Origin: Microbacteriaceae bacterium
Lineage (GTDB): Bacteria > Actinomycetota > Actinomycetes > Actinomycetales > Microbacteriaceae
Assembly: GCA_027487865.1 (NCBI GenBank)
Contig: JAIYCT010000003.1
Span: 248,001-312,000, forward strand
Reading direction: 5' to 3'
Length of the DNA stretch: 64,000 nucleotides
Shown here: positions 37,850 through 47,166 of the stretch, one piece after another
Layout of the letters: each line of letters starts with the position of its first letter
Position numbering within the stretch: the first letter of the stretch is position 1
Made by a program: the position numbers and the translations under genes
Notes under the pieces: model-generated
The model's database searches: none
Seen by the model: only the letters and a program-made list of their open reading frames with translations
Told to the model about the DNA's origin: nothing

Positions 37850-39651
37850 GCATGCGCGGAACCAACGATGAGGAGAAAACCGACCTCACGAAAGAAGAGT
37901 CTCGATTTGTAAGAGCACGCTCTAGGGATCTACTCGGTTCGCTGCTTCTGCCTATTCGAGCCCGAGTAATTGCAGCGGTCTTTTTGGTAGTTATCTCTAC
38001 CGCCCTGAGAGTTTCTGGCCCGGCGCTGATTGCGTTTGGTATCGACAGCGCTCTGCCTAAGGCCTTGGTCGGGGACTACACGCCAATCTCGCTGACAGTG
38101 TTTGTCTACCTCTCGGCAGCTGCCTTGACCGCGACACTGACCTACTTCTTCCTAATGGTTACCGCGCGCGCATCGCAGGCAATGTTGTTCGACCTTCGAA
38201 ACCGAGTATTTGTTCACACCCAGAAACTCTCCGTCGAATTCCACGAGCGCTACACCGCAGGCCGAGTTATCGCCCGCCAAACCTCGGACCTTGAATCGAT
38301 TGGCGAATTGCTATCGGGTGGCCTGAGCGAACTTGTGGTTGGCGGCATGTTTATGCTCTTCACCGCAGGTGCGCTGTTCTTGCTCGATCCAGAGAGCTTC
38401 CTAATCTTGCTGGTTGCACTGATTCCGCTTGCGGTGCTGACCCGCTGGTTCCAGCTTGGAACCAATAAGGGCTATCGCCAGCAGCGAGTAGCCTCCTCTC
38501 GATTGATCCAGTACTTCGTTGAGACCATGACCGGTATTCGCGCGGTGAAGGCTTTCCGCAAGGAGAAGGCAAACGAGAACCACTTCGGTGGGCTGGTTGA
38601 GGACTATCGCGGACACAACGCCAGACTGATCCAGCTGTTTGGTATCTACGACCCGGGTCTGATCTTCATCGGAAACGTCACGGTGGCCGCAATCTTGCTC
38701 TTCGGTGGATTCCGAGTGCTCGAGGGCTCTTTGGGTATCGGTGTTCTGACCGCGGCAATCTTGTATTCCAGAAGGTTCTTTGACCCGATGGAAGAAATCG
38801 CAATGTTCTATAACTCCTACCAATCTGCAGCTTCTGCACTGGAGAAGATTTCCGGTGTGCTTCAGGAGGAACCAACGGTTCCGGAACCTGAAAAGCCGGT
38901 TGTCCTCAAGGACGTCAAGGGCGAGGTTGCTTTCTCGGATGTGGAATTCAAATATGCCACTGGTTCAACGGTGCTGCATCCATTTAGCCTGACAATCCCC
39001 GCCGGTCAGACCGTGGCGCTGGTTGGCACCACCGGTGCCGGTAAGTCGACACTCGCCAAACTCATCGCGCGTTTCTATGACCCTTCATCAGGATCGGTGA
39101 GCCTTGACGGAGTAAATCTTCGAGACATTTCAAATGCGGCTCTTAGACACGAAGTTGTCATGGTGACCCAGGAGGCCTACCTGTTCTCAGGATCGGTTGC
39201 CGAGAACATCCAGCTTGGTAAGCCGGATGCCTCAATCGAAGAGGTCATTGCCGCAGCTAAAGCAGTAGGTGCTCACGAGTTCATCCTCTCGCTTCCCGAT
39301 GGCTATCAGACCGATGTGAATAAGCGAGGTGGCAGAGTTTCCTCTGGTCAGCGCCAGTTGATTTCCTTCGCAAGGGCGTTTTTGGCAAACCCAGCAGTCT
39401 TGATTTTGGATGAGGCAACCAGCTCGCTGGATATTCCATCTGAGCGCTTGGTTCAGCAGGGCCTAAAGACCCTGCTTCACAACCGCACCGCAGTGATTAT
39501 TGCTCACCGCCTATCAACCGTTTCAATCGCTCAGCGAGTGCTGGTAATGGAGCACGGTCGAGTGATCGAGGATGGCAGCCCAGAGCAGCTATCTCAATCC
39601 GGCGGGAAGTTCGCGGCCCTCTACAAGGCCTGGCGAGACTCGCTGGTTTAG
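37846..39651 (+). CDS. Heterodimeric ABC exporter, catalytic subunit
   Basis: A 601-residue half-transporter, partner of the preceding gene. Walker [10 protein letters not shown] and Walker [13 protein letters not shown] carry the catalytic Glu, but the signature is [15 protein letters not shown], a degenerate form of LSGGQ. Together with the Asp in the partner, this leaves one consensus and one degenerate ATP site in the dimer, which is strong evidence that the two act as an obligate heterodimer. About 40 polar N-terminal residues precede the first helix. The start overlaps the upstream stop; the 3' end overlaps the amylase gene by 4 bases. Confidence 0.94.
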   Translation: MSMRGTNDEEKTDLTKEESRFVRARSRDLLGSLLLPIRARVIAAVFLVVISTALRVSGPALIAFGIDSALPKALVGDYTPISLTVFVYLSAAALTATLTYFFLMVTARASQAMLFDLRNRVFVHTQKLSVEFHERYTAGRVIARQTSDLESIGELLSGGLSELVVGGMFMLFTAGALFLLDPESFLILLVALIPLAVLTRWFQLGTNKGYRQQRVASSRLIQYFVETMTGIRAVKAFRKEKANENHFGGLVEDYRGHNARLIQLFGIYDPGLIFIGNVTVAAILLFGGFRVLEGSLGIGVLTAAILYSRRFFDPMEEIAMFYNSYQSAASALEKISGVLQEEPTVPEPEKPVVLKDVKGEVAFSDVEFKYATGSTVLHPFSLTIPAGQTVALVGTTGAGKSTLAKLIARFYDPSSGSVSLDGVNLRDISNAALRHEVVMVTQEAYLFSGSVAENIQLGKPDASIEEVIAAAKAVGAHEFILSLPDGYQTDVNKRGGRVSSGQRQLISFARAFLANPAVLILDEATSSLDIPSERLVQQGLKTLLHNRTAVIIAHRLSTVSIAQRVLVMEHGRVIEDGSPEQLSQSGGKFAALYKAWRDSLV

Positions 39652-41054
39652 CGCTTTATCAGCGCAATGGCTTGGTTTGCCGCTAGATCAGTTTTCACAA
39701 TTCCTCCAGAGATCTCAATCTCCTTGCCGGATATGAAATCTAGGTACGTGCCGTCGGCAAGGAGTGTTGTGATTTCCACTCCGCTTTGATCGACGGTGGT
39801 GACATTCACTGCAAAGAAGCCGATATCACCGCGTTCAAAACTCAAAACCGAATCACTGGCCTGCGGGTTGGTGAGCTTCTCACCTGAGGTTTCATCGCGG
39901 AACTGAATCATTCCGTTGACCGAGTTCATGCGGTGTTGACACAGCCAGGTCCCAGCCTCGTGATTAGTGAAGTAGATGGCACTGGATTGAGCGCATTTAG
40001 CATCCAGCATCCGACCGTTCCTATCCTTTGGAGCCCAGTCGTAGCTATCGAATGCAAACGAGCTGTAGAGCATTGGCTGTCCATAGTCCAACGCCAGCAT
40101 CAAGGCGGTTGCCGCCTCAAACTGAGCGGGCTGGCTGTAGTTCAGGGCCTGACCATTGCGCTCGGTGTCGTGGTTGGAAACCATCACCACAGTTTGGTTT
40201 GAAGGCGTAACCCAAGGTGACTCGGTTGAAGTGTCAGGCAAAAAAGCAACCTGCTGGGTGAAAATCGAGGCTAGCTGGTAGGCAAGATCAAACCCGAAGA
40301 TATCCCCAATGCCGAGGTAATCGGTTGGCTCGGCTCCCGGGGTGCCCGGAACTACCTCTTGGATGTATTTGATTGTCGCTGGAAGTTTCGCCTTGATGGC
40401 TTCCATATCTGCCAGGGCAATGTGCTTGGCAGCATCGATGCGGAAGCCGGTGACACCAAGATCGACAAGTGATTGCAAATACCCAACAATCTTGGCTCGA
40501 ACACTCTCGCCTTCGGTGCGCAGGTCGGCAAGGTTTAGTAGCTCACACTCCTGCACCTGGTCAACACTCGTCCAGTCGGCAATTTGACTATCCAGGGTCT
40601 GAGTGCAGGCGTGGAAATCGTCTCTGGTGTAAAGGTCGCCATACTCATATTTGGCATACTCGGTTCCGGCAGTGCCAACACCTTCGCTGCTACCGGTCAT
40701 GTGGTTGATTACCGCGTCAACATAAATCTCGACGTTGTTATCGCCGCAGGTCTTTACCATTGCTTCAAACTCGCTCTTAGTTCCCAGTTGCGACTCAAGC
40801 TGGTAGCTCACAGCTTGGTAGCCAACCCACCACTGCTCACCCTGAATGTGCTCTTGAGGCGGGGAGACCAAAACCCAGTCAACACCTGCGTCTCCGAGGT
40901 ACTCACACTCCTGGGCAATGGAATTAAAGTTCCACAAAAACATCTGCACGCCAACCTGGTCCTCGAACCGGTCAGAGTCGGCATTTGGGCTGCAACCAGC
41001 AAGCGCTAAAACGCTAATCAGAGCGATGGTGAGTTGCTTCAAACTAAATCTCAT
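39648..41054 (-). CDS. Lipoprotein alpha-amylase (GH13)
   Basis: A 468-residue glycoside hydrolase family 13 enzyme predicted to be anchored outside the membrane. The lipoprotein signal peptide ends in LAGC (Cys21). The catalytic barrel has DAVINHM (about 113-119), the nucleophile Asp207 in GFRIDAAKH, acid/base Glu233 in YIQEVV and the third carboxylate Asp296 in VSNHDTERN. It lacks the large C-terminal starch-binding domains of secreted amylases. It probably hydrolyses alpha-1,4-glucans at the cell surface; no sugar transporter lies beside it. Leaderless-type -10 box TAGCAT is 6 bases before ATG. Confidence 0.93.
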   Translation of the reverse strand: MRFSLKQLTIALISVLALAGCSPNADSDRFEDQVGVQMFLWNFNSIAQECEYLGDAGVDWVLVSPPQEHIQGEQWWVGYQAVSYQLESQLGTKSEFEAMVKTCGDNNVEIYVDAVINHMTGSSEGVGTAGTEYAKYEYGDLYTRDDFHACTQTLDSQIADWTSVDQVQECELLNLADLRTEGESVRAKIVGYLQSLVDLGVTGFRIDAAKHIALADMEAIKAKLPATIKYIQEVVPGTPGAEPTDYLGIGDIFGFDLAYQLASIFTQQVAFLPDTSTESPWVTPSNQTVVMVSNHDTERNGQALNYSQPAQFEAATALMLALDYGQPMLYSSFAFDSYDWAPKDRNGRMLDAKCAQSSAIYFTNHEAGTWLCQHRMNSVNGMIQFRDETSGEKLTNPQASDSVLSFERGDIGFFAVNVTTVDQSGVEITTLLADGTYLDFISGKEIEISGGIVKTDLAANQAIALIKR

Positions 41055-41060
41055 GGGGCC

Positions 41061-41066
41061 ATGCTA
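41061..41066 (-). promoter_or_regulatory. -10 box for the leaderless amylase transcript
   Basis: On minus, TAGCAT lies 6 bases before ATG 41054, with no Shine-Dalgarno. Confidence 0.4.
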
Positions 41067-41124
41067 ACCGATAGGCTTACACAGGCTAATTCGCGCACAT
41101 GGCGCAGGTTTATCAGGAGAAAAA

Positions 41125-42342
41125 TTGAGCAAAATTAAGGTGATTGGCAAGGTCGTTGAGCTTGACGGCGACGAGATGACTCGCATCATTTGGCAGGACA
41201 TCAAGGACCACCTAATCCTTCCGTTTCTAGACGTCGATCTTGAGTACTACGACCTGTCGGTTGAGAACCGCGACGCTACCGACGACCAGGTGACCATCGA
41301 TGCAGCGCACGCTATTCGCGAGCACGGTGTTGGCGTTAAGTGCGCAACCATCACCCCGGATGAGGCACGCGTTACCGAGTTCAAGCTAAAGAAGATGTGG
41401 AAGAGCCCTAACGGCACCATCCGTAACATCCTCGACGGCGTTGTTTTCCGCGAGCCAATCATCATCTCGAACGTGCCACGTTTGGTGCCGGGCTGGACCA
41501 AGCCAATCATCATTGGCCGTCACGCTCACGGTGACCAGTACAAGGCAACTGACTTCAAGGTTCCGGGCAAGGGCCGCGTAACCATCACCTGGACCCCGGC
41601 CGATGGTTCGGAACCACAGACCATGACCGTTGCGGACTACCCAGAAAACGGTGGCGTTGCAATGGGTATGTACAACTACATGGACTCAATCCGTGACTTT
41701 GCTCGAGCATCGTTCAACTACGGTCTGTCTCGCAACTACCCGGTTTACCTCTCCACCAAGAACACCATCTTGAAGGCATACGACGGCGCGTTCAAAGACG
41801 CTTTCGAAGAGGTCTTTCAGGCTGAGTACGCAGCCAAGTTTGAGGCAGCCGGCATTACCTACGAGCACCGCTTAATCGACGACATGGTCGCGGCTGCGCT
41901 CAAGTGGGAGGGTGGCTACGTCTGGGCCTGCAAGAACTACGACGGTGACGTGCAGTCTGACACCGTGGCTCAGGGCTTTGGCTCGCTCGGTCTTATGACT
42001 TCGGTGCTAACTACCCCAGATGGCAAGACCGCATTGGCAGAGGCTGCCCACGGCACAGTGACTCGTCACTACCGCCAGTGGCAGAAGGGCGAGAAGACCT
42101 CGACCAACCCAATCGCGTCGATCTTTGCCTGGACCAGAGGTCTTATGCACCGAGCCAAGCTAGACGGCACCCCTGAGGTTCACGAATTTGCCGAAACCCT
42201 AGAGGACGTCATCATCAAGACTGTTGAGGCCGGTCACATGACCAAGGACCTTGCAGCTTTGGTTGGCAAGCAGCAGGCTTGGCAGACCACCGAGGAGTTT
42301 ATGGCTACCTTGGCTCAGAACCTAAAGGCCAGAATCGGTTAA
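41125..42342 (+). CDS. icd: NADP-dependent isocitrate dehydrogenase (type II, homodimeric)
   Basis: Oxidative decarboxylation of isocitrate to 2-oxoglutarate. The product is 405 residues, with the eukaryote-like type II features [57 protein letters not shown] and [19 protein letters not shown]. It is not the E. coli-type or the 740-residue monomeric enzyme. The TTG start follows AGGAG closely. A strong terminator lies just downstream, so it is monocistronic. Confidence 0.96.
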   Translation: MSKIKVIGKVVELDGDEMTRIIWQDIKDHLILPFLDVDLEYYDLSVENRDATDDQVTIDAAHAIREHGVGVKCATITPDEARVTEFKLKKMWKSPNGTIRNILDGVVFREPIIISNVPRLVPGWTKPIIIGRHAHGDQYKATDFKVPGKGRVTITWTPADGSEPQTMTVADYPENGGVAMGMYNYMDSIRDFARASFNYGLSRNYPVYLSTKNTILKAYDGAFKDAFEEVFQAEYAAKFEAAGITYEHRLIDDMVAAALKWEGGYVWACKNYDGDVQSDTVAQGFGSLGLMTSVLTTPDGKTALAEAAHGTVTRHYRQWQKGEKTSTNPIASIFAWTRGLMHRAKLDGTPEVHEFAETLEDVIIKTVEAGHMTKDLAALVGKQQAWQTTEEFMATLAQNLKARIG

Positions 42343-42357
42343 TCGATAAGGCTGTGG

Positions 42358-42390
42358 AAAACCCCCTGCAAGAAATTGCTGGGGGTTTTA
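42358..42390 (+). terminator. Intrinsic terminator after icd
   Basis: AAAACCCCC (42358-42366) pairs with GGGGGTTTT (42381-42389), with additional internal pairing TGCAA/ATTGC, ending in a U-tract. Its last bases also form the -10 box of the next gene. Confidence 0.88.
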
Positions 42391-42394
42391 CTTT
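42389..42394 (+). promoter_or_regulatory. -10 box overlapping the icd terminator tail
   Basis: TACTTT lies 6 bases before ATG 42401. The terminator U-tract and this -10 box share bases, so a stop and a leaderless start are packed back to back. Confidence 0.4.
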
Positions 42395-42400
42395 TCTGCC

Positions 42401-43306
42401 ATGGCTAATCAAATACGAATCTTGCTGGTATCCGCACTGATTGGACTCACTGCATTGCCAGCCGGTGCAACTGGAGACCGAGCACCAGAGGTGATGGGCT
42501 CATTCGCAGAGCAGGTGTCACTCAAAAAGACGCGATTTATCTTGATGTTCGATACCCCAATAGAAAACCTAACCGGTGATGACTTTCGAATAACCGCTGG
42601 CTGCAGCTTCGGCTACCTAGAGGTTCAAGATGCCACCGCACAGGTTGAGCTTCTGGATTGCCCTTCGGGATTGGTAGAACTGGTGTTACTGGCTAACACA
42701 GTCGGATCAAGCGCTCTAGGACCATCGCAGAACCACGTGGTCGGCATCGAAATCGTTGCCACAGTTCCAAGCGTGCCAACTCCGACACCAAGCCCAACTC
42801 CACCACCCACCTCGAGTCCAGAACCAACTCCACCACCAATCCCCACCCCACCCCCAATCTCGAATCCAGAACCAGCTCCAAATCCAGAACCAGTCCCGGT
42901 TCCACCACCTATAACTGAGTTGCCAACAACCTCGTCTGAGGTTCAGCAGTCGTCGAGCCCATCGGTTTCGGATTCGGCAGTGGCGACTGTTTCTGAATCG
43001 GTAGCCGTCGAATGGGATACGGAGCTAGTTGTGGTGACAGTCACTCCGCCTGCCAGTAGCGAACCAGAAGAGACTGCTTTGAACCAAGAATCTTTAATTG
43101 CCGCCATTCAAGAAGAGGACGATAAACAACAGGAGGTATCCCTGAAGCCGGTCGAGGTGCCTTCCGAGGAAGTGGTCATCGAGGCGGTCGCGGGAGAAGA
43201 GCTCGATTTTGATGAGTCCAGGGGTTCGCAATGGGCCTGGATTATTGGTTTGGGGTCGCTGACCCTTCTTGCAATCGGATTGGTCAGGCGATTTAGCGGA
43301 AGATAA
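42401..43306 (+). CDS. Membrane-anchored surface protein with Ig-like domain and Pro-rich stalk
   Basis: A 301-residue protein not assigned to a named gene. A signal peptide occupies about residues 1-23. An Ig-like beta domain at about 30-120 (FILMFDTPIENLTGDDFRIT and VELVLLANTVGSSALGPSQN) resembles bacterial Ig-like folds. A proline-rich low-complexity stalk spans about 124-175 (PTPTPSPTPPP; NPEPAPNPEPVP), followed by an acidic Ser/Glu region. A C-terminal transmembrane helix, WAWIIGLGSLTLLAIGLV, ends in RRFSGR. There is no LPXTG sortase motif, so it is anchored by the helix. Function is unknown; exposure on the cell surface is inferred. It overlaps purU by 14 bases. Confidence 0.8.
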   Translation: MANQIRILLVSALIGLTALPAGATGDRAPEVMGSFAEQVSLKKTRFILMFDTPIENLTGDDFRITAGCSFGYLEVQDATAQVELLDCPSGLVELVLLANTVGSSALGPSQNHVVGIEIVATVPSVPTPTPSPTPPPTSSPEPTPPPIPTPPPISNPEPAPNPEPVPVPPPITELPTTSSEVQQSSSPSVSDSAVATVSESVAVEWDTELVVVTVTPPASSEPEETALNQESLIAAIQEEDDKQQEVSLKPVEVPSEEVVIEAVAGEELDFDESRGSQWAWIIGLGSLTLLAIGLVRRFSGR

Positions 43307-44150
43307 TGGTGCGCTGGCCATCCAGAAGGACACGGTGCTCAGCAAACCACTTGACCGCCTGAGTCAAGGTCTTTGACTCAGCATCCTGACCAATCTCAAC
43401 CAGGTGCTGCTTGGAATCGGAGTGCTCAACGCGAGTGACGTTTTGTTCGATGATTGGACCTTCATCCAGATCTTCGGTCACAAAGTGAGCGGTCGCTCCA
43501 ATTAGCTTCACGCCGCGGGCATGAGCCTGGGCGTAAGGGTTTGCACCCTTGAAGCCAGGTAGGAAGCTGTGGTGAATGTTGATGATTCGGCCGGCAAAGT
43601 CCTTGCAGAACTCAGGGGAGAGGATTTGCATGTAGCGGGCTAAAACAATTAGCTCGATGCCCTGCTCGGCAATCAACTGCCGCAGGTGATTCTCGAAGTT
43701 CGTTTTCTCCTGTGGGCTCTCTACTTTCAAGCTATCGAATTCGATGCCGTAAAAATCAGCAAGGTGCCCAAGCTCCGGGTGGTTACCCACGATCCTTGGA
43801 ATCTCAATCGGCAATAGCCCTGCGCGCTGGCGGTAGAGCAGGTCGTTGAGAGTGTGTGAGGCCTTGGAGACTAAAACCAAAGTCTTCATTTTGCGATCTA
43901 CGTGATCTAGAACATAGGTCATGTCGAATCGGGTAGCGATTTCCTCGAATTGCTTGCCAAATGCTTCTTTGGTGGTCTCCGCCTCGATCTGCAGGCGCAT
44001 GAAGAATCGGCCGGTGTCTAGCGAGGTGTACTGCTGGCTCTCGGTGATATTGCCACCGATCTCAACCACCGCTCCGGAAATTGCATGCACGATACCTTTT
44101 TTATCAGGGCATACAAACGTCAGTACCCAGTGTTCTTTTGAGATAGCCAT
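43293..44150 (-). CDS. purU: Formyltetrahydrofolate deformylase
   Basis: Hydrolyses 10-formyl-THF to formate and THF, balancing the one-carbon pool. The product is 285 residues. An N-terminal ACT domain (LTFVCPDKKGIVHAISG) precedes the formyltransferase fold with the catalytic region IINIHHSFLPGFKGANPY and HFVTEDLDEGPII. The two-domain layout separates it from PurN. It diverges from glyA-folD, which make and interconvert the same cofactors. It starts without proper Shine-Dalgarno spacing; TAGGAT lies 6 bases before ATG. Confidence 0.95.
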   Translation of the reverse strand: MAISKEHWVLTFVCPDKKGIVHAISGAVVEIGGNITESQQYTSLDTGRFFMRLQIEAETTKEAFGKQFEEIATRFDMTYVLDHVDRKMKTLVLVSKASHTLNDLLYRQRAGLLPIEIPRIVGNHPELGHLADFYGIEFDSLKVESPQEKTNFENHLRQLIAEQGIELIVLARYMQILSPEFCKDFAGRIINIHHSFLPGFKGANPYAQAHARGVKLIGATAHFVTEDLDEGPIIEQNVTRVEHSDSKQHLVEIGQDAESKTLTQAVKWFAEHRVLLDGQRTIIFR

Positions 44151-44156
44151 CCCTCA

Positions 44157-44162
44157 ATCCTA
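44157..44162 (-). promoter_or_regulatory. -10 box for a leaderless purU transcript
   Basis: On minus, TAGGAT lies 6 bases before ATG 44150. A GAGGG abuts the ATG but is too close to act as a ribosome binding site. Confidence 0.4.
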
Positions 44163-44199
44163 TTGACTGAATAGCCAAAGAATGGGCCTAGCGGGCTGG

Positions 44200-44205
44200 T
44201 AAACT
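44200..44205 (+). promoter_or_regulatory. Extended -10 promoter for leaderless glyA
   Basis: TGG followed by TAAACT forms an extended -10 element 6 bases before ATG 44212. There is no Shine-Dalgarno, and no -35 resembling consensus. Confidence 0.5.
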
Positions 44206-44211
44206 CTCGCC

Positions 44212-45492
44212 ATGTCCACTCAACCAGCCAGCTTTAGTTCACCGCTTTCCGAGACCGATCCGGAAATTGCTGCCGTCTTGGAGCAAGAACTGGATCGTCA
44301 GCGCCACACCCTTGAGATGATCGCCAGCGAGAACTTTGTGTCTCGCGGAATTCTGGAGGCACAGGGTTCTGTGCTGACAAATAAGTACGCCGAAGGCTAC
44401 CCAGGCAAGCGCTACTACGGTGGTTGCGAGACTGTGGACATCGCTGAGGAGCTGGCTCGCAATCGCGCCAAGGAGCTCTTTGGAGCTGAACACGCAAACG
44501 TCCAGCCACACTCCGGTGCCACCGCAAATGCTGCGGTAATGATGGCTCTCGCTAACCCAGGCGAGAAGATTTTAGGTTTGTCGCTGGCTCACGGTGGTCA
44601 CCTAACCCACGGTATGAAGCTAAATTTCTCGGGCAAGATGTATGAGCCTCACGCCTATGAGCTTGACCCAAACACCTATTTGATTGACATGGACCATGTT
44701 CGCGAGCGAGCACTTGAAGTTCGACCAAAGGTGCTAATCGCAGGTTGGTCGGCTTACTCCCGCCACTTGGATTTCGCAGCATTCCGCTCGATTGCGGATG
44801 AGGTTGGCGCAAAGCTTTGGGTAGATATGGCTCACTTTGCAGGTTTGGTAGCAGCCGGTGTTCACCCAAGCCCAGTTCCTTATGCTGACGTGATTTCCTC
44901 GACCGTTCACAAGACCTTGGCTGGACCTCGCTCCGGAATGATTTTGTGCAAGGAAGAACTTGCCAAGAAGATTGACTCCTCGGTCTTCCCAGGCCAGCAG
45001 GGTGGTCCACTTATGCACGTGATTGCTGCCAAGGCAGTTGCCTACAAGGCAGCGATGCAGCCAGATTTCATCGATCGCCAAAAGCGCACCATCGAAGGTG
45101 CTCAGATCATCGCAGAGCGTTTGGTTCAGCCGGACGTAGTTGCAGCTGGTGTCTCGGTTCTGACCGGCGGCACAGATGTGCACTTAGTTCTCGTTGACCT
45201 TCGCAATGCTCCAATCACTGGCCAGGACGCAGAGAACATTCTGCACGAGGCCGGTATCACAGTGAACAAGAACTCAGTGCCATTTGACCCACGCCCACCA
45301 ATGGTTACCTCCGGTATCCGCATCGGAACTCCAGCCCTTGCCACCCGTGGCTTTGGTGCCGAGGAGTTCACCGAGGTGGGAGACATCATTGCAAACGCGC
45401 TAAAGCCAGGCGCTGATCTTGCAGCACTGCGTGCCCGCGTTCACAAGCTCACTGAAAGCATCCCGCTTTACTCAAATCTCGAAAACTGGTAA
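44212..45492 (+). CDS. glyA: Serine hydroxymethyltransferase
   Basis: PLP enzyme converting serine and THF to glycine and 5,10-methylene-THF. The product is 426 residues. Motifs are [35 protein letters not shown], the PLP lysine in [13 protein letters not shown] and the folate/carboxylate-binding region [14 protein letters not shown]. It probably forms an operon with folD, which uses its methylene-THF product. The start is leaderless-type with an extended -10 element. Confidence 0.98.
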   Translation: MSTQPASFSSPLSETDPEIAAVLEQELDRQRHTLEMIASENFVSRGILEAQGSVLTNKYAEGYPGKRYYGGCETVDIAEELARNRAKELFGAEHANVQPHSGATANAAVMMALANPGEKILGLSLAHGGHLTHGMKLNFSGKMYEPHAYELDPNTYLIDMDHVRERALEVRPKVLIAGWSAYSRHLDFAAFRSIADEVGAKLWVDMAHFAGLVAAGVHPSPVPYADVISSTVHKTLAGPRSGMILCKEELAKKIDSSVFPGQQGGPLMHVIAAKAVAYKAAMQPDFIDRQKRTIEGAQIIAERLVQPDVVAAGVSVLTGGTDVHLVLVDLRNAPITGQDAENILHEAGITVNKNSVPFDPRPPMVTSGIRIGTPALATRGFGAEEFTEVGDIIANALKPGADLAALRARVHKLTESIPLYSNLENW

Positions 45493-45496
45493 GTCC

Positions 45497-46351
45497 TTGA
45501 CTGCAATCGTGCTCGATGGCCTGGCTACCGCCAAGGCAATCAAAGCCGAACTCGCAGTCGAGGTCGCCAAGCTTCACCAAGCCGGAATCACTCCTGGACT
45601 CGGAACGCTTTTAGTTGGAGATGATCCTGGGTCGCACACCTACGTTGGTGGTAAGCACCGCGACTGCGTTGAAATTGGCATGCATTCGGTTCGCATCGAC
45701 CTTCCCGCCTCGGCTTCCCTTAGCGATATCAAAGCTGCGGTTAGAGACCTAAATGACTCAAAAGAAGTCACCGGCTACATCGTTCAGCTTCCACTTCCCA
45801 AAGGCATTGATTCAAATTCGATTTTGGAGTTGATGGATCCTTCGAAAGATGCAGACGGTCTTCACCCAATCAACCTAGGTCGGTTGGTGATGAACGTCTC
45901 GGGAGAGATGACTTCGCCACTACCCTGCACCCCTAGCGGAATCGTCGAGCTCATTCGTCGCTACCAGGTGCCAACCTCAGGTGCCGAGGTTGCAATTATC
46001 GGGCGAGGTCTAACCGTCGGAAGACCACTTGGCTTGCTTATGACTCGCAAGGGCATCGACTCAACCGTCACCATACTTCACAGCGCGAGCAAGGACATCC
46101 CTGAAGCTGTTCGCCGCGCGGACATCGTGGTCGCAGCCCTTGGTCAGCCTCACTTTGTAAAGCCAGAGTGGATCAAGCCTGGCGCTGCTGTTCTTGACGT
46201 TGGCATCACCAGAACCGTTGCTGGACTAACCGGAGATGTTGATCCAAGGGTTGCCGAAGTTGCTGGTTGGGTATCGCCAAATCCTGGCGGCGTGGGTCCT
46301 ATGACTAGAGCGATGCTGCTAAAAAACGTAGTTTTAGCCGCTCAAAACTGA
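45497..46351 (+). CDS. folD: Methylene-THF dehydrogenase / methenyl-THF cyclohydrolase
   Basis: Interconverts 5,10-methylene-THF and 10-formyl-THF. The product is 284 residues, the normal size. Motifs are the active-site [10 protein letters not shown] (family YVxxK), [21 protein letters not shown], the NADP-binding [16 protein letters not shown] and the closing [16 protein letters not shown]. The ORF track extends back into glyA; TTG 45497, four bases after the glyA stop, matches the family start ([12 protein letters not shown]). It overlaps kynA by 10 bases tail to tail. Confidence 0.95.
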   Translation: MTAIVLDGLATAKAIKAELAVEVAKLHQAGITPGLGTLLVGDDPGSHTYVGGKHRDCVEIGMHSVRIDLPASASLSDIKAAVRDLNDSKEVTGYIVQLPLPKGIDSNSILELMDPSKDADGLHPINLGRLVMNVSGEMTSPLPCTPSGIVELIRRYQVPTSGAEVAIIGRGLTVGRPLGLLMTRKGIDSTVTILHSASKDIPEAVRRADIVVAALGQPHFVKPEWIKPGAAVLDVGITRTVAGLTGDVDPRVAEVAGWVSPNPGGVGPMTRAMLLKNVVLAAQN

Positions 46352-47166
46352 GAGCGAATGGCCCAGAGGTCTGGAAAAACCGGGTTGAACAGCGTGCTCG
46401 CTAGATAACCTGCACCGCTTGAGCCACCGCTTCCCATCTTGCGACCAATGGTTCGCTCCACCATCTTCACGTGACGGTAGCGCCACTCTTGAAGTCCCTC
46501 ATCAAAATCAACCAGTGCTTCCGAGATCATCGATGCCTCCGGGTCTGATCTGTGAAGCTCAATCAAAACCCGCTGCACGTCCACATTCGGCTCCCACGCA
46601 GTTGCGACATCGCGCTTTAGAGCACTTTCTGGCAGCGCCATTCGAGAGTGGAAATAGTGCAGTGCTGAATCCCAAAGCGAAGGTCGAAGCATTGCTGCCT
46701 CCACCCTGGCACGAGCCTCAGACCCGGGAATTAGGTGTTCTGCCATTCCCATGCCGCTACTCTTGTCGGCATTAGCTCCGGCATGGTCACGACGACCCAA
46801 GACCGCCTCTAACTCTCGGAATTGAGCAGACTGAAAACCCGAGGCACTTGAAAGCCGGGCGCGGAAAGAGTTGAACTGAAGCGGAGTCATGGTCTCGAGA
46901 ATGTCGAGTTGAGAAACACATGTCTTCATGATGGTTCTCACCCGACCCAGTAGTCCAAGAGATCGATGCGTATCTCCAGCTTCCAGAGATTTCTGGGCGG
47001 CGGAAACTTCGTGCAGGATCTGCTTGAACCAAAGCTCGTAAACCTGGTGAATGGTTATGAACAGAAGCTCATCGTGCTCAGGGCCATCGCTGAGCGGCTG
47101 CTGGAGGGTAAGTAGTTCGTCAACCTTGAGGTAGGAGATGTAACTTACGTGCTTATCGTGGGTCAT
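46342..47166 (-). CDS. kynA: Tryptophan 2,3-dioxygenase
   Basis: Haem enzyme opening the indole ring of L-tryptophan to N-formylkynurenine. The product is 274 residues. The proximal haem His232 is in [15 protein letters not shown], distal His40 is in [16 protein letters not shown], and the substrate region is [16 protein letters not shown]; the C-terminus [14 protein letters not shown] closes the active site. It is the second gene of kynU-kynA, overlapping as ATGA. The intermediate arylformamidase gene is not present here. Confidence 0.96.
   Translation of the reverse strand: MTHDKHVSYISYLKVDELLTLQQPLSDGPEHDELLFITIHQVYELWFKQILHEVSAAQKSLEAGDTHRSLGLLGRVRTIMKTCVSQLDILETMTPLQFNSFRARLSSASGFQSAQFRELEAVLGRRDHAGANADKSSGMGMAEHLIPGSEARARVEAAMLRPSLWDSALHYFHSRMALPESALKRDVATAWEPNVDVQRVLIELHRSDPEASMISEALVDFDEGLQEWRYRHVKMVERTIGRKMGSGGSSGAGYLASTLFNPVFPDLWAIRSQF

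Noticed and set aside
42625-42908. Gly/Val- and Leu-rich repeats on minus
   Set aside because: They are the reverse reading of the proline-rich stalk of the surface protein, not a glycine-rich gene.
44552-45183. Two long minus-strand ORFs inside glyA
   Set aside because: Shadows of glyA; no start signals or family motifs.
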